DNA from: Myxococcales bacterium
GTDB taxonomy: Bacteria; Myxococcota_A; Polyangia; Polyangiales; Polyangiaceae
Length of the DNA stretch: 36,948 nucleotides
Assembly (NCBI GenBank): GCA_009692485.1
Contig: SHZB01000014.1
Span: forward strand, 1 to 36,948
Reading direction: 5' to 3'
Made by a program: the position numbers and the translations under genes. A model generated the notes under the pieces. The model was given only the letters and a program-made list of their open reading frames with translations, did not search any database and was not told the origin of the DNA. Every line of letters begins with the position of its first letter. Positions within the stretch are counted from its first letter, which is position 1. Below, in pieces: positions 15,462-23,848 of this stretch.

Positions 15462-16037
15462 CTAACGGATGAGCTTTGAGAGGGTGCGGAAGGTGTCGGT
15501 GCCGCACTGGACCATCCAGTCGAAGAGGATCGTCTCGGCCGTGGTGACGCCCGCCCCCGCGCGCTGGCAGAGCTCGAGGCCGGCGCGCTTGTGGTCGTCA
15601 CGGCGCGAGGCCACGCCGTCGAGCGGCACATCGACCCGGAGGCCGCGACCGACGAGATCCCGCACGGTCTGAAAGACGCAGATGTGCGTCTCGATGCCGA
15701 TGACGACGGCGGCTTCGACGTGCGTCGCCTTCAGAGCGTCGATGAAGGCCGGCTCGGCGCAGGCGGAGAAGGTCAGCTTCTCGATCGGCGTGACCCCGAG
15801 CGCGTGAACGAGGTCGCGCAGCGGCTGTATCGTAGGGCCGAGACCGCGCGAGTATTGCTCGGTCACGAACACCGGAGCGAAGAGCTCACGCGCCGCGGTG
15901 AGGAGGATGCGAGAAGCGCGCACGAGATCTGCGAGCGCCTCTGGCGGCAAGGTTGGGATGAGCTTTTCTTGCACGTCGACGAGGATGATCGCCGTCGTGC
16001 TCGGTCGGGTGCGTTCGACTCCCATGGCGAGCGACAT
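15462..16037 (-). CDS. Isochorismatase-family (cysteine) hydrolase
   Basis: The protein has 191 residues, the usual size for the family. The catalytic triad can be placed: D21 in ILVDVQEKL, K87 in IEKLTFSA, and nucleophile C120 in VVIGIETHICVFQT. The IETH before the cysteine is typical of YcaC/MdeI-like and nuclear-receptor-like isochorismatase-fold hydrolases, whose substrates are often unknown amides or thioesters. No siderophore genes are near, so true isochorismatase activity is unlikely. It is soluble, with no signal peptide. The start is ATG at 16035-16037, with M5 as an alternative. It is convergent with the disulfide-repeat lipoprotein (14-bp gap) and divergent from gspC (114-bp gap that must hold both promoters). 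Confidence 0.88.
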   Translation of the reverse strand: MSLAMGVERTRPSTTAIILVDVQEKLIPTLPPEALADLVRASRILLTAARELFAPVFVTEQYSRGLGPTIQPLRDLVHALGVTPIEKLTFSACAEPAFIDALKATHVEAAVVIGIETHICVFQTVRDLVGRGLRVDVPLDGVASRRDDHKRAGLELCQRAGAGVTTAETILFDWMVQCGTDTFRTLSKLIR

Positions 16038-16151
16038 ACGCCCGCCTGCGCACAGCGGAAAGATCCTTGGAAGTTTGGCGCGGGCATCGATGTTGCTGCA
16101 TGCGGAGATGAAGTGAGCGCGGCGCGCATCATCCGATGAGGCGGCGGCGCG

Positions 16152-17159
16152 ATGATGCTAAGCCGCAACAAGCGGGACGCAGGGAAGACGGGACGCATGG
16201 GAATCGATGGCCACCTGAAGCGCTGGTACGCGGCGATCGTCGGCGGCCTCATCGCGCTCGCGGCGTTGTTTCAGGCCTCGGGCCTCGGCAAGCTCGCGGG
16301 TGCGGCCATGAGCAAAGGCGCGCCTGTGGAAGTGCGTGTCAGCGCGCCGAGCGAGCCGGTCGCGACGAAATCGGTCAGCGGTCTGCCCATCCTTGCGCGC
16401 AACATGTTCGACTCGAAGACGGGGCCGCTCGACGGCACCAAAGAGCCCGAGCCAGGGCCCGAATCAAGCGAACCCGAGGAGGCACTGCCGCTCGCAGAGC
16501 TCTCGGAGGACGCACCCAACTGTAGCTTCGGGCGGGTGACGCTCATCTCGGCGTCCGAAGATCCGTCGTGGTCTTTCGCGGCGATTCAAGAGTCTGGCGG
16601 CACGACCGTGTTCCGGCGCGGCGGAGACATCGTGGCGGGCCACACGGTGCGCGCGTTCTCGTACAATCGCGTTTGGCTCGACGATGCGGGCAAGCAGTGC
16701 CAGCTGAAGATTGGCGACAAGAGCACGGGCGCGCCGGCCGCACGCACGCCGCCAGAGACCGAGCCCGCCGCGCCGCGCAAGGGTGCCAAGGGCTCGACCC
16801 TGGCGCCGGAGCTTGCCGCCAAGATCCACAAGGTGAGCGACACCGAGTTCAACGTAGAGCGCAGCGTCGTCGACGAAATCCTCGAAAATCAGGCCGAATT
16901 GATGCGTTCGGCGAGGATCGTGCCCGACAAACAGGGAGATAAAGTGCTGGGCGTGCGGCTCTTCGGTGTTCGGACCGGCTCACTCTTGCATACGCTCGGG
17001 CTGAAGAATGGCGACCGGCTCGAGTCGATCAATGGCTTCGACATGAGCGATCCGCAGAAGGCGCTCGAGGCCTACGGGCGGCTCCGCACGGCCGACGCGC
17101 TCAAGGTCAAGGTCAACCGCAACAGCGCGCCGTTGACCATCGATTTCAACATCCAGTAG
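16152..17159 (+). CDS. gspC: Type II secretion protein GspC
   Basis: The protein has 335 residues. It has a short basic cytoplasmic start, one membrane helix at about 25-46 (WYAAIVGGLIALAALFQ), then a periplasmic part. The homology region begins with LPILARNMFDS (about 77-88), the GspC hallmark, and continues with a beta-rich segment carrying LISASEDPSWSFAAI and the Cys pair C123/C182. The C-terminal 100 residues form a PDZ domain (GVRLFGVRTGSLLHTLGLKNGD...). GspC bridges the inner-membrane platform (L, M) and the secretin N0 domain and helps select substrates. ATG ATG at 16152 is used; the ATG at 16197 (MGIDGHLKRW) has GGGA-like bases upstream and is an alternative. First gene of the operon. 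Confidence 0.9.
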   Translation: MMLSRNKRDAGKTGRMGIDGHLKRWYAAIVGGLIALAALFQASGLGKLAGAAMSKGAPVEVRVSAPSEPVATKSVSGLPILARNMFDSKTGPLDGTKEPEPGPESSEPEEALPLAELSEDAPNCSFGRVTLISASEDPSWSFAAIQESGGTTVFRRGGDIVAGHTVRAFSYNRVWLDDAGKQCQLKIGDKSTGAPAARTPPETEPAAPRKGAKGSTLAPELAAKIHKVSDTEFNVERSVVDEILENQAELMRSARIVPDKQGDKVLGVRLFGVRTGSLLHTLGLKNGDRLESINGFDMSDPQKALEAYGRLRTADALKVKVNRNSAPLTIDFNIQ

Positions 17160-17169
17160 CGGCCGCCGA

Positions 17170-17514
17170 ATGACCCTCTCGGATAAATTCGCGGGCCGCC
17201 GGCGCGTTGGCCTGTTCGCTCGCACGCTCCTCACCATGGCGGCGTTCGCGGGCGGCACGCTGGTGATTTCCGTGGCGCTGAGCTTGTTGTCGGTCGAGCT
17301 CGTCGAGGGATTTTTTCCGAGCTCGGCGCTGAACGATCCGAAAGCGACGCCGCCGGGTCTCGACGCTCCGGCCGAGGACGGGTCGGTCGCGCCGGGAAAG
17401 CCGAGACCCTCAGGCTCGCGGCTCAAGCCGGGTTCCAAAGCGGGGCGCCTCCGTGCTAACGACAGCGCCGCTCCAAGCCCCGGTGCCAAGCCCGGGAGCG
17501 AGACGGGCGAGTGA
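17170..17514 (+). CDS. Small membrane protein between gspC and gspD, unknown
   Basis: The protein has 114 residues. An N-terminal basic segment is followed by one long hydrophobic helix at about 15-45 (ARTLLTMAAFAGGTLVISVALSLLSV), then a disordered Pro/Gly/Ser/Lys-rich tail of about 65 residues. It begins 10 bp after gspC, and its TGA overlaps the GTG start of gspD, so it is part of the type II operon. The predicted topology puts the tail in the periplasm. I do not recognise a family. Position and size suggest a secretion accessory, perhaps a pilotin-like or GspC-partner protein, but it has no lipobox and this is inference. Confidence 0.7.
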   Translation: MTLSDKFAGRRRVGLFARTLLTMAAFAGGTLVISVALSLLSVELVEGFFPSSALNDPKATPPGLDAPAEDGSVAPGKPRPSGSRLKPGSKAGRLRANDSAAPSPGAKPGSETGE

Positions 17515-20336
17515 CTTTAGCGATGACCTCCACCGAACGCGATCCGCATGCCGCTACCGACGGCGGAGAGTGCCGCCCGCCGCGAGCGCCGCGCCGACTC
17601 GGCCGAGCCCACGCGTTGACGGCGAGGCTCGTGCTCGGGATGGTCGCTGCCGCTTCGCTGAGCGTCGCCGGAGACGCCTTCGCGCAGCCGACGCGCCGCG
17701 ATACGCCGCTGCGATCCTTGCCGCGCATCGGCGGAGCTGCAGGACCCGGCGCTCTGCCACTTTTGCCTGGGACGGTGCCTCTCCCAGCCGGCATGCAAAC
17801 GGGGCCATCGTCGACAGGCGCGGGGCCCGCTACCTCGGCGAGCCCCGGCACCTCACCACCGCTCCCGCCCGGCATGCAAACGGGGCCATCCTCGCCAGGC
17901 GGCGGCTCGTCCGTGGCGAAGGGCACGGGCGCAGGGCCTTCTGGAGCAGGTGCTTCGGGGGCGGGGTCTTCTGGGGCGGGGTCTTCCGGGCTCGGTGCGC
18001 TTGGGAAGGCTCCGGATATCGAGTTTCGTCCGCCGAAACCGGGCGCGCTGGTCAACATCAACATGAGCGACGTCGAGCTTCTTCAGCTCGTCGAGACCAT
18101 CAGCAACTTCACGGGCCGGCGCTTCATCATCGGCGGCAAAATCCGGCCCGGAATGAAAGCGACGATCGTGTCGCCGAAGCCCGTGACCGCCGGCGAGGCC
18201 TATGAGGCATTCCTCTCGGTGCTCGAATCCAACGGCCTCACGGTCATCCCGCATGGCCGCTATCTCAAGCTCGTCGAGACGGCGGGCATCACGAATGAGA
18301 CGACGCCGATCCTCGGCACTGGGACGCCCGTCCCCGATGTCGATCGCTTCGTCACGAGGCTCTATCGCCTCAAGCATATCGATGCCACCGAGGCCTCGAA
18401 CGTGCTGTCGAAGCTGAAGAGCAAGGACGGCGACGTCACCGTCTACGCACCGAGCAACCTGCTCATCATCACGGACACGGGCGCGAACATCTTGCGGATG
18501 CTGCGCGTGATCGAAGAGATCGACGCGGGCGGCGCAGGCGAACAGATCTGGATGCAGCCGGTCCATCACCTCGCCGCGCCCGACCTCGCGACGAAGCTGT
18601 CGGAGTTGCTCGATGCCGGCCAGGGGCGTGCGCGCATTTTCTCGGACGAGCGGAACAACCAGCTCATCATCGTCGCGACCGAGAGCGACTACCTTCGGCT
18701 GCTGGAGCTGATCCGCAAGATCGATGTTCCGATCTCGAACGAGGGCGGGATCAACGTGCTCCCGCTGCAACACGCGCAGTGCGCCGAGCTGTCGCAGACG
18801 CTCGGATCGATCCTCGGCGGCGGTGGTGGTGGCGCGACGACTCGACCGGCCGCGGCGAAGGGCCGTAACGCAAGCCGCGGCGCCCAACCCGCGACGGCTG
18901 GCGCACCTGCATCCGCGTCGGGCGAGGCCGGCGGTTACTTTCAGGGCGAGGTGAAGGTCACTTGCGACGAGGCCACCAACTCGCTCGTGACGGTGTCGTC
19001 TTTGCGTGACTACGTGCAGCTTCGCGCCGTCATCGATCGACTCGACAAGCCGCGACGGCAAGTGTTCATCGAGGCCACGATCATGGACGTGACCGTCGAT
19101 CACAGCCGCGATCTCGGGCTCAGCTTTCACGGCGGCGGCGCGACGGACATCGGCGGCGGCGGCGACACGATCTTTTACGGCGGCTCGAACGCATCGCAGT
19201 CGATCACGGGCCTTCCGGCCAACCTCGAGGCGCTCGCGTTCGGCGTGCGCGGACCGGATCTCGAGGGCTCGGGCCAGCTCTTGGGGACGGGCCTTTCGAT
19301 CCCGGCGTTCGGCGTCGTGCTCCACGCGCTCGCGACCAGCGGTGACACCAACGTGCTCGCCACGCCTCACATCCTGGCCACGGACAACATCGCGGCAGAG
19401 ATCTCGATTGGGCAGAATATCCCGCTCCAAACCAACCTCGGCTCGGGCCTCAACCAGCTCGCAAACCTCGCCGGCGGACAGGGCTCGGGCGCAGCGGCCG
19501 CGGGCCTTGGCCTCCTTGGCGGAGGAGGCGGGCTCGGCTTTCAGGCGCCGCGTGCGGACGTCGGCATCAAGCTGAGCATCACGCCGCACATCAACGACTC
19601 GGACCAGGTGCGCATGGAGATCTCGGAAGAGTTCTCGAACCCCGGGCCGGCTCAGGGCGCGCTTGGCGCAGTGCCGATCAACAAGCGCACGGCGGACACC
19701 ACCGTCATCGTCCGGGACTCGCAGACCGTGGTGATCGGTGGGCTCGTGCGCGAGCAGCAGATCAACAACATCACCAAGATCCCCATCCTCGGCGACATCC
19801 CCATCCTCGGCATGCTGTTTCAGCAGCACACGAGCCAGACGCAGAAGAACAATCTGCTGTTGATCCTCACGCCGCACATCGTGCGCGATCAAAGCGATTT
19901 ACGGCGGATCTTCGAGCACAAGATGCAAGAGCGGCAAGAGTTCTTGGACCGCTTCTTCGTGTTCGACGACTCGGTGGCGTGGCAGTCGCCCGAGGACTAC
20001 ACCCGCACGCGCGGGCTCGTGGAGCACATTCGCCAGACGCAGCTCAAGCTGGACGAGCGCGAACGTATGGAGGCCGAGCTCATGCCGAACACGCCGAAGA
20101 CCCACGAGCCCGTGAGGCCCGTCGCCTTGCCAAGCACGGCCGCGACCGGCAACAAGGGCGCCGCTGCGGCAACGACCGGCGCGCGCCTCCCGAAGCCGGG
20201 GGCCCCGCAAGCCGCGTCGCCCGCAACCGGCGCGCCCCCGCCCGCCGCCGGACCAAAGATCCGCCCTGACTCCACGCGCCCTACGTTTCGAGTGCCGGGC
20301 AGTAACCCCACCAATCCGCGCTATCGCATCGAATGA
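17511..20336 (+). CDS. gspD: Type II secretion secretin GspD
   Basis: The protein has 941 residues, longer than the usual 650-750. A signal peptide ends near GDAFAQP (about residue 62). A Pro/Gly/Ser-rich linker (about 63-165) follows with PLPAGMQTGPSS and PLPPGMQTGPSS duplicated. N0 starts at about 169 (PDIEFRPPKP...NINMSDVELLQLV), then the N1-N3 ring domains; the N2-N3 region carries a Gly/Ala-rich insertion. The secretin barrel begins near 516 (QVFIEATIMDVTVDH), and its hallmark VVIGGLVREQ, IPILGDIPILGMLF and LLLILTPHIV run to about 790. A Pro/Ala-rich tail of about 110 residues follows. It forms the outer-membrane channel. The GTG start overlaps the previous stop; ATG 17523 is an alternative. 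Confidence 0.95.
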   Translation: MTLAMTSTERDPHAATDGGECRPPRAPRRLGRAHALTARLVLGMVAAASLSVAGDAFAQPTRRDTPLRSLPRIGGAAGPGALPLLPGTVPLPAGMQTGPSSTGAGPATSASPGTSPPLPPGMQTGPSSPGGGSSVAKGTGAGPSGAGASGAGSSGAGSSGLGALGKAPDIEFRPPKPGALVNINMSDVELLQLVETISNFTGRRFIIGGKIRPGMKATIVSPKPVTAGEAYEAFLSVLESNGLTVIPHGRYLKLVETAGITNETTPILGTGTPVPDVDRFVTRLYRLKHIDATEASNVLSKLKSKDGDVTVYAPSNLLIITDTGANILRMLRVIEEIDAGGAGEQIWMQPVHHLAAPDLATKLSELLDAGQGRARIFSDERNNQLIIVATESDYLRLLELIRKIDVPISNEGGINVLPLQHAQCAELSQTLGSILGGGGGGATTRPAAAKGRNASRGAQPATAGAPASASGEAGGYFQGEVKVTCDEATNSLVTVSSLRDYVQLRAVIDRLDKPRRQVFIEATIMDVTVDHSRDLGLSFHGGGATDIGGGGDTIFYGGSNASQSITGLPANLEALAFGVRGPDLEGSGQLLGTGLSIPAFGVVLHALATSGDTNVLATPHILATDNIAAEISIGQNIPLQTNLGSGLNQLANLAGGQGSGAAAAGLGLLGGGGGLGFQAPRADVGIKLSITPHINDSDQVRMEISEEFSNPGPAQGALGAVPINKRTADTTVIVRDSQTVVIGGLVREQQINNITKIPILGDIPILGMLFQQHTSQTQKNNLLLILTPHIVRDQSDLRRIFEHKMQERQEFLDRFFVFDDSVAWQSPEDYTRTRGLVEHIRQTQLKLDERERMEAELMPNTPKTHEPVRPVALPSTAATGNKGAAAATTGARLPKPGAPQAASPATGAPPPAAGPKIRPDSTRPTFRVPGSNPTNPRYRIE
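17781..17903 (+). repeat. 32-bp direct repeat in the gspD linker
   Basis: Positions 17781-17812 and 17872-17903 match at 29 of 32 bases and share GGCATGCAAACGGGGCCATC. They encode PLP[A/P]GMQTGPSS twice in the linker between signal peptide and N0 domain. The 91-bp offset is absorbed because the linker between them is low-complexity. Confidence 0.75.
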
Positions 20337-22117
20337 CCTCCGCGCCGGCGCACGACGTTCTCGCCGAGATGTTCGTTCGTCGCGGCGTCTTGCCACTCGA
20401 CCGGCGCGAGGAGCTGGTGCAACTCTCGGTGGAGCGGGGACAGACGCTGCCGGAGGTCTTGCTGTCGAGCCGAGTCGCCGAGGCAGAGCAGATAGCAAAG
20501 GCGTATGCGGACGAGCTCGGGCTCGCGTTCATGAAGGAGATCGACGTGACGACCGTTCCGCTCAGCGTCGCGGAGCGCATCCCGATCACCTACGCGAAGA
20601 GCCACAAAATCTTGGTCCTGTCGGAGGACGACACCCACGTCACCTGCGTAGCGGCGGACCCCTTCGACCTCACGGCGCTCGATGACGTGCGCACCGTGTT
20701 CGACAAAGCCGTAGAGCTTACGGTGGGCACGAGCGACACCGTGCTCGATGCGATCAACCGCGTCTGGGAGAGAAAAGAAGACGGCGGCGCGGGCCTGAAG
20801 GGCGACGCCAAGCTCGAAGAGGACGATCTGGTCGACATCCTCGACACGGACGACGAGGCGCCGATCATCGCGTGGGTCAACAGCCTCTTTTCCCAGGCGG
20901 TGCGCGAGCGCGCGAGCGACATTCACATCGAGCCCGAGGAGCGTGACGTCGTCGTTCGCTACCGCATCGACGGCGAGCTTTACATCGCGCGGCGTGCCTC
21001 CAAGCAGTTCATCAGCGCGATCATCGCCCGCATCAAGATCATGGCGGCGCTCAACATCGCCGAGAAGCGCCTGCCGCAGGACGGCCGCATCACGCTGAAA
21101 ATCGCCGGAAAAAGCGTGGATGTGCGTGTCTCGACCATCCCGACCAGCCGCAGCTTCGAGCGCGTGGTGATGCGCCTCTTGCACAAGACGGCGGTGCTCA
21201 AAGATCTGAGCGAGCTCGGCTTCGCGGTGCGCGAGTACGCCCTGATGGCAGAGTTGATCCAGCGCCCGGATGGCATCATCCTGGTCACGGGTCCAACCGG
21301 AAGCGGCAAGACGACGACGCTCTACGGCTGCCTCAATCGCATCAACGAGCCCTCGCGCAACATCCTCACGGCCGAAGATCCCGTGGAGTACGAGCTCGGC
21401 GGGATCCATCAGGTGCACGTCAAGCCCGGGATTGGGCTCACCTTCGCGAACGCCCTGCGCGCATTTCTGCGACAAGATCCCGACGTGATCATGGTCGGCG
21501 AGATCCGCGACAAAGAGACCGCGGAGATCGCGATCCACGCGTCGTTGACAGGTCACCTCGTCTTGTCGACCATCCACACCAACGATGCCCCCGGGGCGGT
21601 GACGCGGCTCGTCGAGATGGGGGTCGAGAACTTCCTCGTGCGTTCGAGCCTCATCGCCGTCATGGCGCAGCGCCTCGTGCGGGTCCTGTGTCCGCTTTGC
21701 AAGGTGCCGTACACCCCGGAGGCGCACGAGCTCGAGCAACTTGGACTGGGCCCCGCGCGCATCGAGTGGCGCTCGCGGCGAAACGTCAATTCGCGCTATT
21801 TGCCGCACGGATTGCGCTACCGCTACCCTGGCCAAGATCTCCCCGCCGACCTCATTTTTCATCGCGCGATGGGCTGCGCGGACTGCCTGCACAAGGGCTT
21901 CGTCGGCCGCCTTGGGATCTATGAGCTGTTGTTGATCGACGAGTCCGTCGGCAAACTCATCCTCGAAAACGCGGACGCCCAATCGCTGAAGCGGGTCGCG
22001 CAGCAGGCCGGAATGGACACCCTGCGCGACGACGGCGCCCGCAAAGTGCTTGATGGAAAGACCACCGTCGAAGAGGTGCTGGCCGCGACCCAGGAGGACG
22101 TCATCATCGACGGCTAG
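20333..22117 (+). CDS. gspE: Type II secretion ATPase GspE
   Basis: This cytoplasmic hexameric ATPase drives pseudopilus assembly. It has 594 residues. The N1E-like domain covers about 1-150, and the linker carries acidic DDLVDILDTDDEAPI. The RecA-like core shows Walker A GPTGSGKTT (K326), an Asp box (EDPVEYELGG), Walker B VIMVGEIRDKETAEIA and a His box (TGHLVLSTIHTNDA). A tetracysteine zinc site is formed by C453/C456 and C515/C518. The loop between the two pairs is about 58 residues, longer than the roughly 30-45 seen in most GspE proteins, and contains an Arg/Tyr-rich stretch (RRNVNSRYLPHGLRYRYPG). The ATG overlaps the gspD stop by four bases, which couples their translation. Substrates are secreted proteins, handled through the pseudopilus rather than bound directly. 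Confidence 0.95.
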   Translation: MTSAPAHDVLAEMFVRRGVLPLDRREELVQLSVERGQTLPEVLLSSRVAEAEQIAKAYADELGLAFMKEIDVTTVPLSVAERIPITYAKSHKILVLSEDDTHVTCVAADPFDLTALDDVRTVFDKAVELTVGTSDTVLDAINRVWERKEDGGAGLKGDAKLEEDDLVDILDTDDEAPIIAWVNSLFSQAVRERASDIHIEPEERDVVVRYRIDGELYIARRASKQFISAIIARIKIMAALNIAEKRLPQDGRITLKIAGKSVDVRVSTIPTSRSFERVVMRLLHKTAVLKDLSELGFAVREYALMAELIQRPDGIILVTGPTGSGKTTTLYGCLNRINEPSRNILTAEDPVEYELGGIHQVHVKPGIGLTFANALRAFLRQDPDVIMVGEIRDKETAEIAIHASLTGHLVLSTIHTNDAPGAVTRLVEMGVENFLVRSSLIAVMAQRLVRVLCPLCKVPYTPEAHELEQLGLGPARIEWRSRRNVNSRYLPHGLRYRYPGQDLPADLIFHRAMGCADCLHKGFVGRLGIYELLLIDESVGKLILENADAQSLKRVAQQAGMDTLRDDGARKVLDGKTTVEEVLAATQEDVIIDG

Positions 22118-22139
22118 TGCCGCGATGGCGTGAACGTGG

Positions 22140-23369
22140 ATGGCGGTCTTCGAGTACTCCGGTATCGCGGTCGGAACGGGTAAATCCGTCAAGGGCCAGC
22201 GTGACGCCGACAACGCGCGGGCGCTGCGCACTCAGCTCCGCAAGGACGGCGTGCTCTTGACGAGCGCGGCCGAAGAGCGGCAAGCACAGATCGCGAAGCC
22301 ACGCGGCGCCTTCAACCTTCGGGAGTGGCTCGACCGGCCCGGCACGGACGACGTCGCGATCATGACGCGGCAGCTCGCGACCCTCGTGCGCGCGCAGATC
22401 CCACTCTTCGAAGCACTGAGCGCCCTCATCGATCAAGTCGAGAAGCCGGGCCTGCGCCGCGCTCTCACGACCGTGCGCGACTCGGTGCGTGAAGGCCGCA
22501 GCTTCGCGGACGCGCTCGGCGAGCACCCGCTGATTTTCCCCGATCTGTACGTGAACATGGTCCGTGCGGGCGAGTCCTCCGGCACGCTCGAGGCGGTGCT
22601 CGGCAGGCTCACGCAGTTCACCGAGGGCCAGGCGAAGCTGCGCGGCAAGGTCTCGAGCGCGCTGGCTTATCCGGTGCTGATGATCTTGATCTCGGTCGTC
22701 ATGATCAGCGTGCTGATGGCGAGCGTCGTGCCGAAGGTAACGAGCATCTTCGACAGCATGCACAAGGCCCTGCCTTGGTACACGGCGCTCTTGATCGCGG
22801 TTTCGCGCATCATGAGCGACTATTGGTGGCTCTTGTTGCTCGTCCTGGGGCTCACCGTCTCCGCGTTTCGGCGCTGGCGCCGGACGGTCGAGGGGCGCCT
22901 CACGTGGCACCGCTTCGTGCTCAAGACGCCGCTCTTCGGCAAGCTCGTGATGATGGTCGCGATCTCGCGCTTCTCGCGGACGCTTTCGACCTTGCTCGGC
23001 GCCGGAATCGCGCTCCTGCCGGCGATGGGGATCGTCCGCAACGTCCTCGGCAACGCCGCGCTCGAGAAGGTGGTCGAGAACGCGACGAACTCGATCCGCG
23101 AGGGCCAGAGCATCGCGGAACCGCTGAAAGCGAGCGGTCACTTTCCGCCGCTCGTCACGCACATGATCGCGATCGGCGAGAAGAGCGGGCAGCTCGAAGA
23201 AATGCTCGAGAACGTGGCCGAGGCGTATGACACCGCGGTCGACAATCGGGTGCAGATGCTGACGAGCCTGCTGGAGCCTATCATCATCGTCGTGATGGGC
23301 GGGTTCGTCGCCTTCGTGGCACTTTCCATTCTCGTTCCGCTCGTGCAAATGAGCGAGTTCGTGGAGTGA
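22140..23369 (+). CDS. gspF: Type II secretion platform protein GspF
   Basis: The protein has 409 residues, the normal size. It has two copies of the T2SSF domain, each a cytoplasmic helical bundle followed by membrane helices. Domain 1 (about 70-215) carries FADALGEHP and SGTLEAVLGRLTQFTE and ends in PVLMILISVVMISVLMASVVP. Domain 2 (about 270-400) carries FSRTLSTLLGAGIALLPAM and SGQLEEMLENVAEAYD and ends in IIIVVMGGFVAFVALSILVP. One more helix lies between them. It forms the inner-membrane platform that joins the GspE motor to the growing pseudopilus. ATG at 22140, with GTG 22137 possible; 22-bp gap after gspE. Confidence 0.95.
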   Translation: MAVFEYSGIAVGTGKSVKGQRDADNARALRTQLRKDGVLLTSAAEERQAQIAKPRGAFNLREWLDRPGTDDVAIMTRQLATLVRAQIPLFEALSALIDQVEKPGLRRALTTVRDSVREGRSFADALGEHPLIFPDLYVNMVRAGESSGTLEAVLGRLTQFTEGQAKLRGKVSSALAYPVLMILISVVMISVLMASVVPKVTSIFDSMHKALPWYTALLIAVSRIMSDYWWLLLLVLGLTVSAFRRWRRTVEGRLTWHRFVLKTPLFGKLVMMVAISRFSRTLSTLLGAGIALLPAMGIVRNVLGNAALEKVVENATNSIREGQSIAEPLKASGHFPPLVTHMIAIGEKSGQLEEMLENVAEAYDTAVDNRVQMLTSLLEPIIIVVMGGFVAFVALSILVPLVQMSEFVE

Positions 23370-23372
23370 GCC

Positions 23373-23376
23373 GGAG
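23373..23376 (+). promoter_or_regulatory. Ribosome-binding site deciding the start of the GspG-like gene
   Basis: GGAG lies six bases before ATG 23383. This favours that ATG over the adjoining TTG at 23380 and shows that the short, non-prepilin N-terminus of the product is the real one. Confidence 0.65.
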
Positions 23377-23382
23377 CGGTTG

Positions 23383-23787
23383 ATGGCATCGCGGCGTGAC
23401 GAGAAGGGGATTCAGTTTCCGTGGGAGAAGAACGACCGCTGGCGCCTGCCGTGGGCACGCACGCTCCCGATCATGGCCGCGCTTGGAATGATGGGCACGC
23501 TCGCTCTGTTCGCGCATCGTGAGCGTGAACGCGCCGGTATTCGTTCTACGCGTGCGACGCTCATGGTCGTGCGCGAAGGGCTTGACAACTATCGCGCCGA
23601 CCACGATGGGCGTTGCCCCGATTCTCTCGCGCGGCTCAAGGAGGAGGGCTACCTGCGCGTGCCTCCCGTCGATGCGTGGGAACGACCGCTCGCGCTCGTG
23701 TGCCCGGGACGGCGCAACCCCGAGAGCTACGATCTATCGAGCTGGGGACCGAGCGGCGACACGCGCGGGCTCGAACGTGTTCAATGA
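23383..23787 (+). CDS. GspG-like protein without a prepilin signal
   Basis: The protein has 134 residues. The C-terminal half matches the major pseudopilin GspG: an LDNYRADHDGRCPDSLARLKEEGYL helix-loop region, then VDAWERPLALVCPG and YDLSSWGPSGD, which correspond to the DPWGxPYxYxxPG and YDLxSxGxDG calcium-loop motifs. The N-terminus differs. Instead of a short basic leader and G|FTLxE, it has about 27 polar and aromatic residues (GIQFPWEKNDRWRLPWAR) and then a membrane helix LPIMAALGMMGTLALFA. No Gly-[FMV]-T-x-x-E processing site is present in this frame. It lies 13 bp after gspF and 61 bp before the true gspG. It may be an uncleaved, membrane-anchored pseudopilin relative acting as a cap, initiator or regulator, but this is inference. 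Confidence 0.75.
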   Translation: MASRRDEKGIQFPWEKNDRWRLPWARTLPIMAALGMMGTLALFAHRERERAGIRSTRATLMVVREGLDNYRADHDGRCPDSLARLKEEGYLRVPPVDAWERPLALVCPGRRNPESYDLSSWGPSGDTRGLERVQ

Positions 23788-23838
23788 TCACGGCCCTCAT
23801 CGGCCTTGGCTGCCGGCCCATCGAGCGAAGAAAGAACT

Positions 23839-23842
23839 GGAG
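23839..23842 (+). promoter_or_regulatory. Ribosome-binding site of gspG
   Basis: GGAG lies six bases before ATG 23849. It selects this start over upstream in-frame candidates, which would begin inside the preceding gene and give a leader far too long for a prepilin. Confidence 0.7.
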
Positions 23843-23848
23843 AGCAAC

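Noticed and set aside
17853-19892. 679-codon minus-strand open frame opposite gspD
   Set aside because: The plus-strand gene is an unmistakable secretin. The minus frame is rich in Arg/Asp/Val/His of the kind produced by antisense reading of codon-biased genes.
20321-22231. 636-codon minus-strand open frame opposite gspE
   Set aside because: Antisense shadow of the ATPase gene with no recognisable motif or start signal. The same applies to the 651-codon frame at 11999-13954 opposite the VWA gene.
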